A stretch of 54,061 bases of DNA from an uncultured Allomuricauda sp. (lineage in GTDB: Bacteria > Bacteroidota > Bacteroidia > Flavobacteriales > Flavobacteriaceae). Below are positions 46,259 through 54,000 of this stretch, piece after piece. The first letter of the stretch is position 1. Each line of letters begins with the position of its first letter. The DNA lies in NCBI RefSeq assembly GCF_947258355.1, contig NZ_CAMYIC010000052.1:1-54061 (forward strand). Reading direction: 5' to 3'. The notes beneath the pieces are model-generated. The model had not been told where the DNA came from and ran no database searches. It saw only the letters and a program-made list of their open reading frames with translations. The position numbers and the translations under genes are program-made.

Positions 46259-46303
46259 AATTTGATAAAAGTAATCCTGCGGTTAGGTGGATTTTATCAA
46301 ATT
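46259..46303. promoter_or_regulatory. 12-bp perfect inverted repeat upstream of CBM48 protein gene
   Basis: AATTTGATAAAA and TTTTATCAAATT with 21 bases between, 76 bases before the ATG. Several extra GATAAA words lie around it. Could be an operator or a stem in the mRNA leader; no T tract, so not a terminator. Confidence 0.45.
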
Positions 46304-46378
46304 GATAAATCGAATCTAACTTATTGTAAATAAATAGTTTTATGTATTGTTTTGTGCTGAAATTAAAATTTTAGTACC

Positions 46379-46675
46379 ATGGCAATTAAAAAGCAATACT
46401 TAAAGAGCAAGCCTGTTTGCAAGGTTACTTTTACTGTTCCTGCAGATGAGGCAAAAACAGTTGCTGTAGTTGGGGATTTCAATAAATGGAACCCAAAAAA
46501 AAGCAGCTTGAAGAAATTAAAGAACGGAACTTTTAAAGGAACGTTCGACCTACCTGTTGAAAATAGCTACGAGTTTAGATATTTGATCGATGGCAACTAT
46601 ACCAACGATGCCGAGGCGGATCGTTTCCAGTGGAACGACTATGCTGGTGCAGAAAATGCGGTATTGGAAGTGTAA
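46379..46675 (+). CDS. Isoamylase early-set/CBM48-like glycogen-binding protein
   Basis: A 98-residue protein that is just one beta-sandwich: VCKVTFTVPADEAKTVAVVGDFNKWN (about 14-39), then KNGTFKGTFDLP and YEFRYLIDG. This is the CBM48/AMPK-beta glycogen-binding pattern. Single-domain forms like this may bind glycogen or starch as a regulator. No glycogen metabolism gene is next to it. A terminator follows 10 bases after the stop. Confidence 0.88.
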   Translation: MAIKKQYLKSKPVCKVTFTVPADEAKTVAVVGDFNKWNPKKSSLKKLKNGTFKGTFDLPVENSYEFRYLIDGNYTNDAEADRFQWNDYAGAENAVLEV

Positions 46676-46685
46676 ATTGTTTTGG

Positions 46686-46725
46686 CCACCATCGGATTCC
46701 CCAAACTGATGGTGGTTTTCTTTTT
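46686..46725 (+). terminator. Terminator of the CBM48 protein gene
   Basis: Arms CCACCATC and GATGGTGG with a 14-base loop, then TTTTCTTTTT on the plus strand. Confidence 0.8.
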
Positions 46726-46750
46726 GAACCGTATAGAAGGGAGGCTATTA

Positions 46751-47401
46751 TCAGAAAATGGTTAGGTCAATCTCCCCAAAATTTTGGATTATATCATAAT
46801 TCCATTTGCTGTAATCATTGTTGTCGGAATCCACAATAATAATTTTTTTTGCACCCGAATTTTCAGCGGCCATTATACCAGAGATCGAATCTTCAAAAAT
46901 CAAGGCTTCGCTTGGGTCAATTTTTAAAATATCCATAGCTTTTAGAAAGATTTCAGGGTGTGGTTTACTCTTTATCTTTCCATTGCTGTACACGATTTGA
47001 TTTAGATCAAAATACTTTTGTAGTCCCAAGTGTTCAAAATAAAATTCGAGATTGTAAAGGTCCGAAGCTGTTGCAATGGTAAAGGGTATGTTGTTTTTGT
47101 CCAAAAAATCCAAAAAGCCCAATGCTCCCGGGGCCAACTCCATTTTTTCTTGTAAACAGAGGGACTGGTATATGTCCTCTTTTTCACGGGCCAATGCTTC
47201 AATGTCAGCGCTGGACAATGCTTTGTTAAACAGATTGGATAGTATTTCCGCATTGTTCTTACCATGTATTTTTTGATTTTTCTCTTCGTCCGTGAGCTTA
47301 AAAGAATGTTTCTCCAAAAAAATATCCCAAGCCTTATTGTGCAGGTGGGTATCAAAAAAGAGGGTGCCATTAAAGTCGAATATTACACCTTTAATACGCA
47401 T
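46751..47401 (-). CDS. HAD family hydrolase (beta-phosphoglucomutase-like), motif I Asn variant
   Basis: 216 residues with HAD motifs: I VIFDFNGTL (D9, N11), II TIATASD, III SKPHPEIF, IV IFEDSISGI. The cap and order fit the PGMB/phosphatase-like subfamily IA. In most members the second Asp of motif I is the general acid/base; here it is Asn (N11), so transfer or hydrolysis may be slower or differ. Substrate unknown, probably a sugar phosphate. Same strand as the VOC gene (10 bases away). Confidence 0.88.
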   Translation of the reverse strand: MRIKGVIFDFNGTLFFDTHLHNKAWDIFLEKHSFKLTDEEKNQKIHGKNNAEILSNLFNKALSSADIEALAREKEDIYQSLCLQEKMELAPGALGFLDFLDKNNIPFTIATASDLYNLEFYFEHLGLQKYFDLNQIVYSNGKIKSKPHPEIFLKAMDILKIDPSEALIFEDSISGIMAAENSGAKKIIIVDSDNNDYSKWNYDIIQNFGEIDLTIF

Positions 47402-47410
47402 GCATGAGTT

Positions 47411-47791
47411 TTAATTGTTGATTCGCCATGGCGGGTTTCGTCTATTTTCGCCACCATGGAACAAGATAAGTTGGTTTCCGTCAAGGTCTTTTAGCCTTGC
47501 CTCTCTCCATAACCAACTTTGGTCGGTAGGTTCCAGATCAAATTGAATTCCTTTTTGTTTTAAAGATGCAACCTTCTCGTCTAAATTTTCACACTCAAAG
47601 TACACATAAATGCCTTCTCCCTTGGGTAATTCCTCCGTTAGGTGCAACGAAAATGTAGACTCCCCATCGGGACACTCGAACCTCGCGTAATGGGGGAGGG
47701 CCTTTACAATTAAATTCAACCCCAATTTTTCATAGAATGGAATCGATTTCGATAGATCAAGCGATGGTACGGTTATTTGGTTTAGATTCAT
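47411..47791 (-). CDS. VOC family protein (glyoxalase/bleomycin resistance-like)
   Basis: 126 residues with the beta-alpha-beta-beta-beta pattern of VOC metalloproteins: LNQITVPSLDLSKSIPFYEKLG at the N-terminus, EGIYVYFECENLDEKVASLKQKG in the middle and LKDLDGNQLILFHGG at the end. These bind a metal and handle small molecules or antibiotics; no specific substrate can be told. Between the Dabb and HAD genes on the same strand. Confidence 0.87.
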   Translation of the reverse strand: MNLNQITVPSLDLSKSIPFYEKLGLNLIVKALPHYARFECPDGESTFSLHLTEELPKGEGIYVYFECENLDEKVASLKQKGIQFDLEPTDQSWLWREARLKDLDGNQLILFHGGENRRNPPWRINN

Positions 47792-47813
47792 TTATTGGAT
47801 AACTGAATAGGGG

Positions 47814-48239
47814 TTATTTGTTCCAATAATCCACCACCAATACATCGTCAATATGAGGTCCTGCAATATCACCAAAAGCGACATGTTCTGGGTGGGTAAG
47901 ATAAGTGTCTCGGTCGGCTTCGCTGTCGAATGTCAATAAATAACAATGGGTAAGTCCTTTGTTCAGGTTTTCCGGACTGTTGTTCATCCCCCATTCATAC
48001 CCTTTTATTTCGGAAATTTTTGAAGGTAAGGCGTTGAATGCCTCTTCCACTTGCTTGACATCTTCATCGCTGGATGTTTCTTTGAATTTGAACAAAACCA
48101 CATGACGCAATTGTGGACCTGTTTCTTCTACTGTTTTTTCCACGGTTACTTCCTCTTTTTCGATGGTTTCTTTTTTGGTTTGGTTCCCACAGCTGGCAAA
48201 TAATAATACTGCGAAAAAGGTAATGATGGTTTGTTTCAT
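47814..48239 (-). CDS. Dabb (stress-responsive A/B barrel) domain lipoprotein
   Basis: ATG 48239 is used instead of the TTG three codons earlier. A 141-residue lipoprotein (lipobox FASC, C17), a Glu/Lys linker (about 20-40) and a Dabb domain (about 45-140) with LRHVVLFKFKETSSDEDV and HCYLLTFDSEADRDTYLTHP. Dabb proteins form dimeric barrels; most are cytosolic, so the lipoprotein form is of note. Role unknown. Confidence 0.87.
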   Translation of the reverse strand: MKQTIITFFAVLLFASCGNQTKKETIEKEEVTVEKTVEETGPQLRHVVLFKFKETSSDEDVKQVEEAFNALPSKISEIKGYEWGMNNSPENLNKGLTHCYLLTFDSEADRDTYLTHPEHVAFGDIAGPHIDDVLVVDYWNK

Positions 48240-48311
48240 CGGACTCAAGTTTGTATTTGAAAATAAAAGGTGACTAACTAGATTGATTTTAAAATTGAAA
48301 ACCTGACAATA

Positions 48312-49136
48312 TTATACCGCAACCACTCCTTTAATATGTGGATGTGGGTCGTAATTCAAAAGCTCAAAATCATCAAAGGTAAAAGAGAAAATATCTTTTA
48401 CCTCAGGATTCAGTTTCATAGTGGGCAAGGGGCGTGGGTCACGGCTCAATTGTAGTTCCACTTGCTCCATATGGTTGTTGTAGATGTGGGCATCACCAAA
48501 GGTGTGGATGAACTCCCCGGGTTGGTAACCACAAACTTGGGCCATCATTAACGTAAACAAAGCATAAGAGGCAATGTTAAAGGGTACGCCCAAAAAGATA
48601 TCGGCACTGCGTTGGTACAATTGGCAAGAAAGTTTGCCGTCGGCCACATAAAATTGGAAAAAAGCATGGCAGGGTGGGAGTGCGGCCTTACCGTTGGCCA
48701 CATTTTCAGCAAATGAAACCGATGTGTCCGGCAAAACGCTGGGATTCCATGCAGAAACCAACATTCTACGGCTATTCGGGTTGCTTTTTAGAGTATCCAC
48801 CACTTCTTTGATTTGATCGATTTCCTCGCTGTTCCAATTGCGCCATTGGTGTCCATAAACAGGACCTAGGTCACCGTTTTCATCGGCCCATTCGTTCCAA
48901 ATACGTACACCGTTTTCTTGAAGGTAGGCAATATTGGTGTCTCCTTTTAAAAACCATAACAATTCATGGATTATGGATTTTAGGTGCAGTTTTTTGGTGG
49001 TAACCATAGGAAAGCCTTTGGCAAGGTCAAACCGCATTTGATAACCAAAAACGCTCAAAGTTCCTGTTCCTGTTCGGTCGCCTTTTTGGTTGCCGTGCTC
49101 CAATACATGTTTAAGAAGGTCGTGGTACTGCTTCAT
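48312..49136 (-). CDS. thyA: Thymidylate synthase
   Basis: 274 residues, ThyA type, with the nucleophile C156 in [28 protein letters not shown] and [19 protein letters not shown]. An insertion (about 133-150, [17 protein letters not shown]) makes it slightly longer than in E. coli. It makes dTMP from dUMP and methylene-THF, leaving dihydrofolate for FolA. The gene is preceded upstream by a repeat block (49158-49325). Confidence 0.97.
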   Translation of the reverse strand: MKQYHDLLKHVLEHGNQKGDRTGTGTLSVFGYQMRFDLAKGFPMVTTKKLHLKSIIHELLWFLKGDTNIAYLQENGVRIWNEWADENGDLGPVYGHQWRNWNSEEIDQIKEVVDTLKSNPNSRRMLVSAWNPSVLPDTSVSFAENVANGKAALPPCHAFFQFYVADGKLSCQLYQRSADIFLGVPFNIASYALFTLMMAQVCGYQPGEFIHTFGDAHIYNNHMEQVELQLSRDPRPLPTMKLNPEVKDIFSFTFDDFELLNYDPHPHIKGVVAV

Positions 49137-49157
49137 GCTGCCTGTTTCGTTATCGTT

Positions 49158-49247
49158 GTCATTTCGAGTGGTTTTCCGTTAGCGGAAAACTGTATCGAGA
49201 AATCAGTTTTCGATACAAAATCCTTTTAGGATTTCACTCAAACTGAC
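49158..49247. repeat. Repeat unit with three consecutive hairpins, GTCA...TGAC ends
   Basis: Bounded by GTCATTTCGAGTG and CACTCAAACTGAC, which are imperfect inverted ends. Inside are three stems in a row: GTTTTCCG/CGGAAAAC (49171-49190), TGTATCGA/TCGATACA (49191-49217) and AAATCC/GGATTT (49218-49234). This is typical of the small non-coding repeat elements found between genes in Bacteroidota. Confidence 0.75.
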
Positions 49248-49264
49248 ATGTTTGTTTTTTAATT

Positions 49265-49325
49265 GTCATTTCGAACGAATGGAATGAGGAGAAATCCAAG
49301 ACATCTCGACTGCGCTCGATGTGAC
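49265..49325. repeat. Dispersed repeat, second unit, sharing 25 bases with 17798-17822
   Basis: Begins GTCATTTCGAACGAATGGAA and ends CGACTGCGCTCGATGTGAC. The last 25 bases are the exact reverse complement of 17798-17822. It lies between thyA and the four-helix-bundle gene. Together with 49158-49247 it fills most of this 320-base gap (49137-49456). Confidence 0.8.
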
Positions 49326-49456
49326 AAAAAATCAATCCATCGAAATTACTTCAATAAGCAGGTTTTTGAAACAAAAAGCCAAAAGACTTATGAAGAGTTT
49401 ATTAACTGAAAGGAGGTTAAAGGATAAAAGTCTTTGGGTTAAGGGTTGGTAGAAGG

Positions 49457-49816
49457 TTAATGGTTTGATCGATTGTATTTTATTAGTGAAGCTATGCTTT
49501 TTTGTAGTTTCTGAATCGTTTTGATTGTGGAATCTGTTGATTCAGAAGAAAGAAAGTCCAAATCTTCACAAAGGATGATATGTGACTCCAATTCGTATGC
49601 AGAACCCAAACTGATTTGAAGAAACCGAACAAAGTCTTTTTTGGAGTATTTGCCACAACCTTCTGCTATGTTGGAAGGTATAGAAATGGCGCTTCTTTGA
49701 ATTTGTGGAATCAACCCAAACCGTTCGGAATCTGGTAAAAGTTTGGTAAGCGAATAAATGTCTTTTACCAAAACTCGTCCGTCTTTCCAGACGTTCAACT
49801 CTCGAAAATTTCTCAT
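49457..49816 (-). CDS. Four-helix bundle (S23/23S rRNA IVS-like) protein
   Basis: 119 residues, all-helical, with the family signature GLIPQIQRSAISIPSNIAEGCGK (about 38-60, SIPSNIAEG core) and the LYEL-like helix AYELESHIIL. Such proteins were first seen encoded in rRNA intervening sequences and are also related to Avd of diversity-generating retroelements, but no reverse transcriptase or rRNA is near here. The gene stands alone next to dispersed repeats. Function unknown. Confidence 0.88.
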   Translation of the reverse strand: MRNFRELNVWKDGRVLVKDIYSLTKLLPDSERFGLIPQIQRSAISIPSNIAEGCGKYSKKDFVRFLQISLGSAYELESHIILCEDLDFLSSESTDSTIKTIQKLQKSIASLIKYNRSNH

Positions 49817-49914
49817 AACAATGTATGTTAAAATTTTGAGGTTGAATTCTTAAATTTAATTTTTCAAATTATCTAAAAGGGCTTTTGCCCTATAACCATT
49901 GCCCTTTGCCTCAA

Positions 49915-51375
49915 TTACCCTAAAATCATCCCAGCAATGGTAGCCGATAGCAAAGAAGCCAATGAACCGCCCAAAACAGCTTTCATTCCAAAAGAGGAAA
50001 GCACTTTACGTTGCCCGGGAGCCAAAGAACCGATACCTCCAATTTGAATACCGATGGAAGCAAAGTTGGCAAAACCACAAAGCATATAGGTAGCCATGAT
50101 TACCGATTTGTTATAGGTAAAGTGAACACCACTGGCCACATTTTTTAAGTCGGCCAATTGAATGTATCCGATAAATTCACTTGCAGCCAATTTTATACCG
50201 AGTAGTTGCCCCATCAACATTATATCCTCGTTGGCAACACCAATAAGCCACATTAGAGGGGCAAAAACAGTCCCCAAAATAGCCTCTAAAGAGAAATTTT
50301 CATAGGGTGAATTGGCAGCTATCCAATTGTTGAATGTAGTTACATCGCCAAACCATCCTAAAATACCATTGATCATGGCGATAAAGGCAACAAATACCAA
50401 AAGCATGGCGCCAACATTTAGGGCCAGTTTAAGACCTTCGGTGGTACCATTGGCGATGGCGTCCAAAATATTGGCTCCAATTTTTTCCGCGGATACCTCC
50501 ACATCGGTATTGACTTTCTCGGTCTGTGGATATAAAATTTTTGAGATCACAATGGCTCCGGGTGCTGCCATAACTGATGCAGCCAAAAGGTGCTTGGCGA
50601 ACACCAAACGCAGTTCTGGGTCATCGCCCCCCAAAAATCCAATGTAAGCCGCCAAAACAGCTCCGGCCACGGTGGCCATTCCGCCAATCATGACCAAAAG
50701 GATTTCAGACTTGTTCATTTTTTCCAAGTAGGCCTTGATGAGCAAGGGTGCTTCGGTCTGTCCCAAAAAGATATTGCCAGCTACCGAAAGACTTTCCGCT
50801 CCGGATATGCCTAAAGTCTTGGAGAGTAACCATGCCATCCATTTAACAACTACTTGTATAACACCCAAATAATAAAGTACGGAGGTCAGCGCCGAGAAAA
50901 ATATAATCGTAGGAAGTACTTGGAAAGCGAAGATGTACCCAAAAGTATCCATGTCCACTACCAGACCTTCAAACAGGAACTGGCTTCCCGCACGGGTAAA
51001 GTCCAAGATGCTAACGAAAATGCTTCCTACCTGCTCAAAAATGTATTGTACAAAGGGGACCTTAAGTACGCCGATGGCAATAAGTACTTGTAACGATAAT
51101 CCGATTCCGACTGTTTTCCAATTGATGGCTTTTCTGTTGGAACTGAACAAAAATGATATCAATATAAGAATTGCCATACCCAAAGCACCACGTAACAATG
51201 TGGTGATTGTAAAACCTTGGTTGGGAATTATCTCCGCCACTTCCTCTTGAGGGATAATATCTGTTACAGTGGAGTCAATGGCTACATTAAGTGAATCTGC
51301 GGGTAATGAATTTTGGCCGAAAGCGACCGAACATAAAAATAGGAGTATAAGTAAACTTTGGGTCTTTTTCGCCAT
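49915..51375 (-). CDS. NupC/CNT family concentrative nucleoside transporter with N-terminal signal-like extension
   Basis: 486 residues. Before the first core TM (about 60-80) there is a signal-peptide-like stretch (LLILLFLCSVAFGQ) and a short acidic region (about 20-50), an extension not found in E. coli NupC. The core has the CNT pattern, including GQTEAPLLIKAYLEKMNKSE and FANFASIGIQIGGIG. It imports nucleosides with Na+ or H+. It follows the bifunctional nuclease gene by 13 bases, probably as an operon. Confidence 0.92.
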   Translation of the reverse strand: MAKKTQSLLILLFLCSVAFGQNSLPADSLNVAIDSTVTDIIPQEEVAEIIPNQGFTITTLLRGALGMAILILISFLFSSNRKAINWKTVGIGLSLQVLIAIGVLKVPFVQYIFEQVGSIFVSILDFTRAGSQFLFEGLVVDMDTFGYIFAFQVLPTIIFFSALTSVLYYLGVIQVVVKWMAWLLSKTLGISGAESLSVAGNIFLGQTEAPLLIKAYLEKMNKSEILLVMIGGMATVAGAVLAAYIGFLGGDDPELRLVFAKHLLAASVMAAPGAIVISKILYPQTEKVNTDVEVSAEKIGANILDAIANGTTEGLKLALNVGAMLLVFVAFIAMINGILGWFGDVTTFNNWIAANSPYENFSLEAILGTVFAPLMWLIGVANEDIMLMGQLLGIKLAASEFIGYIQLADLKNVASGVHFTYNKSVIMATYMLCGFANFASIGIQIGGIGSLAPGQRKVLSSFGMKAVLGGSLASLLSATIAGMILG

Positions 51376-51388
51376 CTAAATCGGTTGT

Positions 51389-52018
51389 TTATTTACGCTT
51401 GGAAATTTCATCCCTCAATTTGGCAGCCTTTTCGTAGTCCTCGTTGGCAACTGCCTTGTCCAATTCTGCGTTGAGTTCCTGCAGGGACATTTCCCGATAG
51501 CCATGGGTATCCGCACCTGATTCTATTTCCACTGCTTCCCCTTCTTGAAGGATTTCATCAACCATGATACTGTCGTCCTCATCTTCCTCTTTTTCTTTGG
51601 AAGAGAATTTTAGGAAAATACCTGCCTTGTCCAAAATAGTCTTATAAGTGAAAATGGGAGCATTGAACCGTAATGCAAGGGCAATGGCATCACTGGTGCG
51701 CGCATCGATGATTTCCTCCTCGTTCTCCCGCTCGCATATAATACTGGAATAAAAAACACCGTCAACCAGTTTATGGATGATTACCTGCTTGACCACAATT
51801 TTAAACCTGTCCGCAAAATTTTTGAACAAATCGTGGGTTAAAGGCCTGGGTGGTTTTATTTCTTTCTCCAATGCGATGGCGATTGACTGTGCTTCAAATG
51901 CGCCAATAACAATGGGAAGTTTTCTATCGCCTTCCTCTTCATTTAAAATAAGGGCATATGCGCCATTTTGTGTTTGGCTGTATGATATCCCCTTTATTTT
52001 TAATCGTACTAAACTCAT
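51389..52018 (-). CDS. Bifunctional nuclease family (DUF151) protein with UVR domain
   Basis: 209 residues. The DUF151 domain (about 1-135) has VIGAFEAQSIAIALEK and DARTSDAIALALRFNAPIF; a charged linker (about 140-165) leads to a C-terminal UVR helix pair (about 170-205) with ELNAELDKAVANEDYEKAAKLRDEI. Plant homologues have both RNase and DNase activity, but in bacteria the role is not settled. First gene of a likely operon with the nucleoside transporter; the pairing hints at nucleic acid turnover and nucleoside uptake, by inference. Confidence 0.9.
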   Translation of the reverse strand: MSLVRLKIKGISYSQTQNGAYALILNEEEGDRKLPIVIGAFEAQSIAIALEKEIKPPRPLTHDLFKNFADRFKIVVKQVIIHKLVDGVFYSSIICERENEEEIIDARTSDAIALALRFNAPIFTYKTILDKAGIFLKFSSKEKEEDEDDSIMVDEILQEGEAVEIESGADTHGYREMSLQELNAELDKAVANEDYEKAAKLRDEISKRK

Positions 52019-52030
52019 AATCTCTTCCTA

Positions 52031-52082
52031 AAGCAAAAGGGCCGTTCAAATAAGTGGCTTTACCAGTTATCTGAACAGCCCC
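52031..52082 (-). terminator. Terminator of the etfB-etfA operon
   Basis: On the minus strand a long stem (GGGGCTGTTCAGATAA with TTATTTGAACGGCCC, one bulge and wobble pairs) is followed by TTTTGCTTT, 24 bases after the etfA stop. Confidence 0.75.
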
Positions 52083-52106
52083 TTGCAATGGGCAAATTAA
52101 CAAAAT

Positions 52107-53075
52107 TTAAGCGTTTTGGGCTTTAAATTCTTTTAATTTTTCGATGAGTTCGGGTACTACCTCAAAGGCATCGCCGACTATTCCATAATCCGCTGCCTTA
52201 AAGAAAGGAGCTTCAGGGTCGTTGTTGATGACCACTTTTACCTTGGAGGCGTTTATACCTGCCAAATGCTGAATGGCCCCAGAGATACCAATGGCGATGT
52301 AAAGATTGCTAGCTACGGGCTTTCCTGTTTGTCCTACGTGCTCGCTGTGTGGGCGCCATCCCATGTCGGAAACTGGCTTGGAACAAGCGGTTGCAGCCCC
52401 CAATACGTCGGCCAATTCTTCAACCATGCCCCAATTCTCAGGTCCTTTAAGTCCACGGCCACCCGATACAACGATATCGGCATCTGCGATGGTGGCTTTA
52501 CCGACCACACGGTCAACTTCAACGGATTTAACGCTGAAGGCATCGTCTCCCAATGATGGGCCAAAATCCTCAACGGCAGCTGAAACACTGTTTTCCACTA
52601 AACCAAAGGCGTTGCTCGAAACCCCTATGATCTTGGTATCCGAGGAAATCTCGGTCATGGCAAAACCTTTATTGCTGAAAGCGGTTCGTTTTACCACAAA
52701 AGGTGAAGTGCTTTCAGGGGCGGCCACTACGTTAGGAACATATCCCGCGGTTAATTTAGCGGCTAGGATAGGTGCTAAAAATTTGCTGTCCGCGCTGGAA
52801 CTCAATATAATTATTTTTGTATCCTCTGCTTTAGCAGCCTGGGCCAATACATCGGCATAGGCTTTGGCATTAAACGTTTTCAAGGAGTCGTCCGATACCT
52901 TTAAAACTTTGGATACCCCATAGGTTCCCAAGGAGGCATCGTCCTCGGCATTAAAAGAGACCGCTGTTACGGTTGTGCCTAAATCTTGGGCCACTTTATG
53001 TGCATAGGAGGCCACTTCAAAGGCGTTTTTCTTGAATTTCCCTTTAAGGGATTCTGTATATACTAGTACTGACAT
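52107..53075 (-). CDS. etfA: Electron transfer flavoprotein subunit alpha
   Basis: 322 residues. The N-terminal domain (about 1-180) is followed by the FAD-binding C-terminal domain with GRGLKGPENWGMVEELAD, ACSKPVSDMGW, GQTGKPV and IAIGISGAIQHLAG. With EtfB it forms the heterodimer that carries electrons from acyl-CoA dehydrogenases to the respiratory chain. Eleven bases after the etfB stop, so one operon. Confidence 0.97.
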   Translation of the reverse strand: MSVLVYTESLKGKFKKNAFEVASYAHKVAQDLGTTVTAVSFNAEDDASLGTYGVSKVLKVSDDSLKTFNAKAYADVLAQAAKAEDTKIIILSSSADSKFLAPILAAKLTAGYVPNVVAAPESTSPFVVKRTAFSNKGFAMTEISSDTKIIGVSSNAFGLVENSVSAAVEDFGPSLGDDAFSVKSVEVDRVVGKATIADADIVVSGGRGLKGPENWGMVEELADVLGAATACSKPVSDMGWRPHSEHVGQTGKPVASNLYIAIGISGAIQHLAGINASKVKVVINNDPEAPFFKAADYGIVGDAFEVVPELIEKLKEFKAQNA

Positions 53076-53086
53076 ATTTTTCTTGT

Positions 53087-53833
53087 TTAGATAACTTTTG
53101 CTTCGTTGTGCAGTAGTTCGACCAATTCTCCAACATTTCCGGCATCCACCAACTTAACAGGTCCTTTGGCAGCAGGTTTTTCAAATTTTTGGTCTTGTGT
53201 GGGCTGCTCCGCATCAACAGGTTCAACCACATTCAAAGCTTTTTTACGGGCCATCATAATACCTCTCATGTTGGGAATGCGAAGGTCACTTTCCTCAACG
53301 AGCCCTTTTTGTCCGCCAATAACCAATGGAAGTGATGTGCTAATGGTTTCCTTACCTCCATCAATTTCTCGAATAGCGGTCGCAGTGTCTCCATCGATTT
53401 CCAAGCCTATGCAGGTGTTCACAAAGTTCATGTCCAATAATGTGGCTAGAATTCCTGGTACCATTCCACCATTGTAGTCTATGGATTCCCGTCCGGCGAT
53501 TATAAGATCGTAATCACCATTTTTAACCACTTCTGCTAGCTGTTGGGCCACAAAAAAACCATCTTTTGGTTCTGCGTTTACCCTAATGGCCGCATCGGCA
53601 CCAATAGCCAATGCTTTTCTAATCGTCGGCTCAGTTTGGGCGCCACCAACATTCACCACGTGAACCGTGGCACCTTGCTTTTCTTTGAACCACATGGCTC
53701 GAGTAAGGCCGAATTCATCATTTGGATTAATAACAAATTGAACCCCGTTTGTGTCAAACTGGGTATCGCCTTCCGTAAAATTGATTTTGGAAGTAGTATC
53801 CGGTACGTTGCTTATGCAAACTAAAATCTTCAT
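53087..53833 (-). CDS. etfB: Electron transfer flavoprotein subunit beta
   Basis: 248 residues with MKILVCISNVPDT at the N-terminus, GRESIDYNGGMVPGILA and the AMP-binding region near LPLVIGGQKGLVEESDLRIPN. It is the nucleotide-binding partner of EtfA. First gene of the operon. Its promoter region holds a TATATTTG -7 box and a TGCATGCA palindrome overlapping the -33 site, suggesting regulation. Confidence 0.97.
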   Translation of the reverse strand: MKILVCISNVPDTTSKINFTEGDTQFDTNGVQFVINPNDEFGLTRAMWFKEKQGATVHVVNVGGAQTEPTIRKALAIGADAAIRVNAEPKDGFFVAQQLAEVVKNGDYDLIIAGRESIDYNGGMVPGILATLLDMNFVNTCIGLEIDGDTATAIREIDGGKETISTSLPLVIGGQKGLVEESDLRIPNMRGIMMARKKALNVVEPVDAEQPTQDQKFEKPAAKGPVKLVDAGNVGELVELLHNEAKVI

Positions 53834-53855
53834 ATATACTTAAGGTTTATGTGCC

Positions 53856-53863
53856 CAAATATA
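53856..53863 (-). promoter_or_regulatory. Possible -7 box of etfB promoter
   Basis: TATATTTG on the minus strand fits TAnnTTTG, 23 bases before the etfB ATG. No separate TTG at -33; that site lies within the palindrome 53877-53904. Confidence 0.55.
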
Positions 53864-53876
53864 ATTATAAAATCCG

Positions 53877-53904
53877 AAATTTATTATGCATGCATAATAA
53901 ATTT
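53877..53904. promoter_or_regulatory. Perfect 28-bp palindrome with TGCATGCA core in the etfB/pdh intergenic region
   Basis: AAATTTATTATGCA followed by its exact reverse complement. The central 16 bases ATTATGCATGCATAAT are the same as in 34543-34558. It overlaps the -33 site of etfB and lies 48 bases above the -7 box of the divergent pdh gene. Such AT-rich palindromes are typical of dimeric regulators, perhaps MarR-type, by inference. Confidence 0.7.
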
Positions 53905-53951
53905 TGTTCTTTTTTTGGATTTTGGTCAGGCAAGTTTCGGGTAGTTTTTGC

Positions 53952-53959
53952 TATTTTTG
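53952..53959 (+). promoter_or_regulatory. Possible -7 box of pdh E1 beta promoter
   Basis: TATTTTTG fits TAnnTTTG, 41 bases before the ATG at 54001. No good -33 element. Confidence 0.45.
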
Positions 53960-54000
53960 CTTGCGTTTTTAAGCAGACTATAAATATTTAGTACGATTTA

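Noticed and set aside
47395..47408. Third GCATGCAT word near the HAD gene start considered as a copy of the shared palindrome
   Set aside because: Flanks are not palindromic and it overlaps the coding start.
49137..49456. Repeat-rich gap considered as CRISPR array
   Set aside because: Repeats are palindromic, unequal in length and not regularly spaced; no cas genes nearby.
49457..49816. Four-helix-bundle gene considered as part of a diversity-generating retroelement (Avd-like)
   Set aside because: No reverse transcriptase, template repeat or variable target gene in the window.
52306..52860. 184-codon antisense frame in etfA
   Set aside because: Shadow of a conserved flavoprotein gene; no protein family resemblance.
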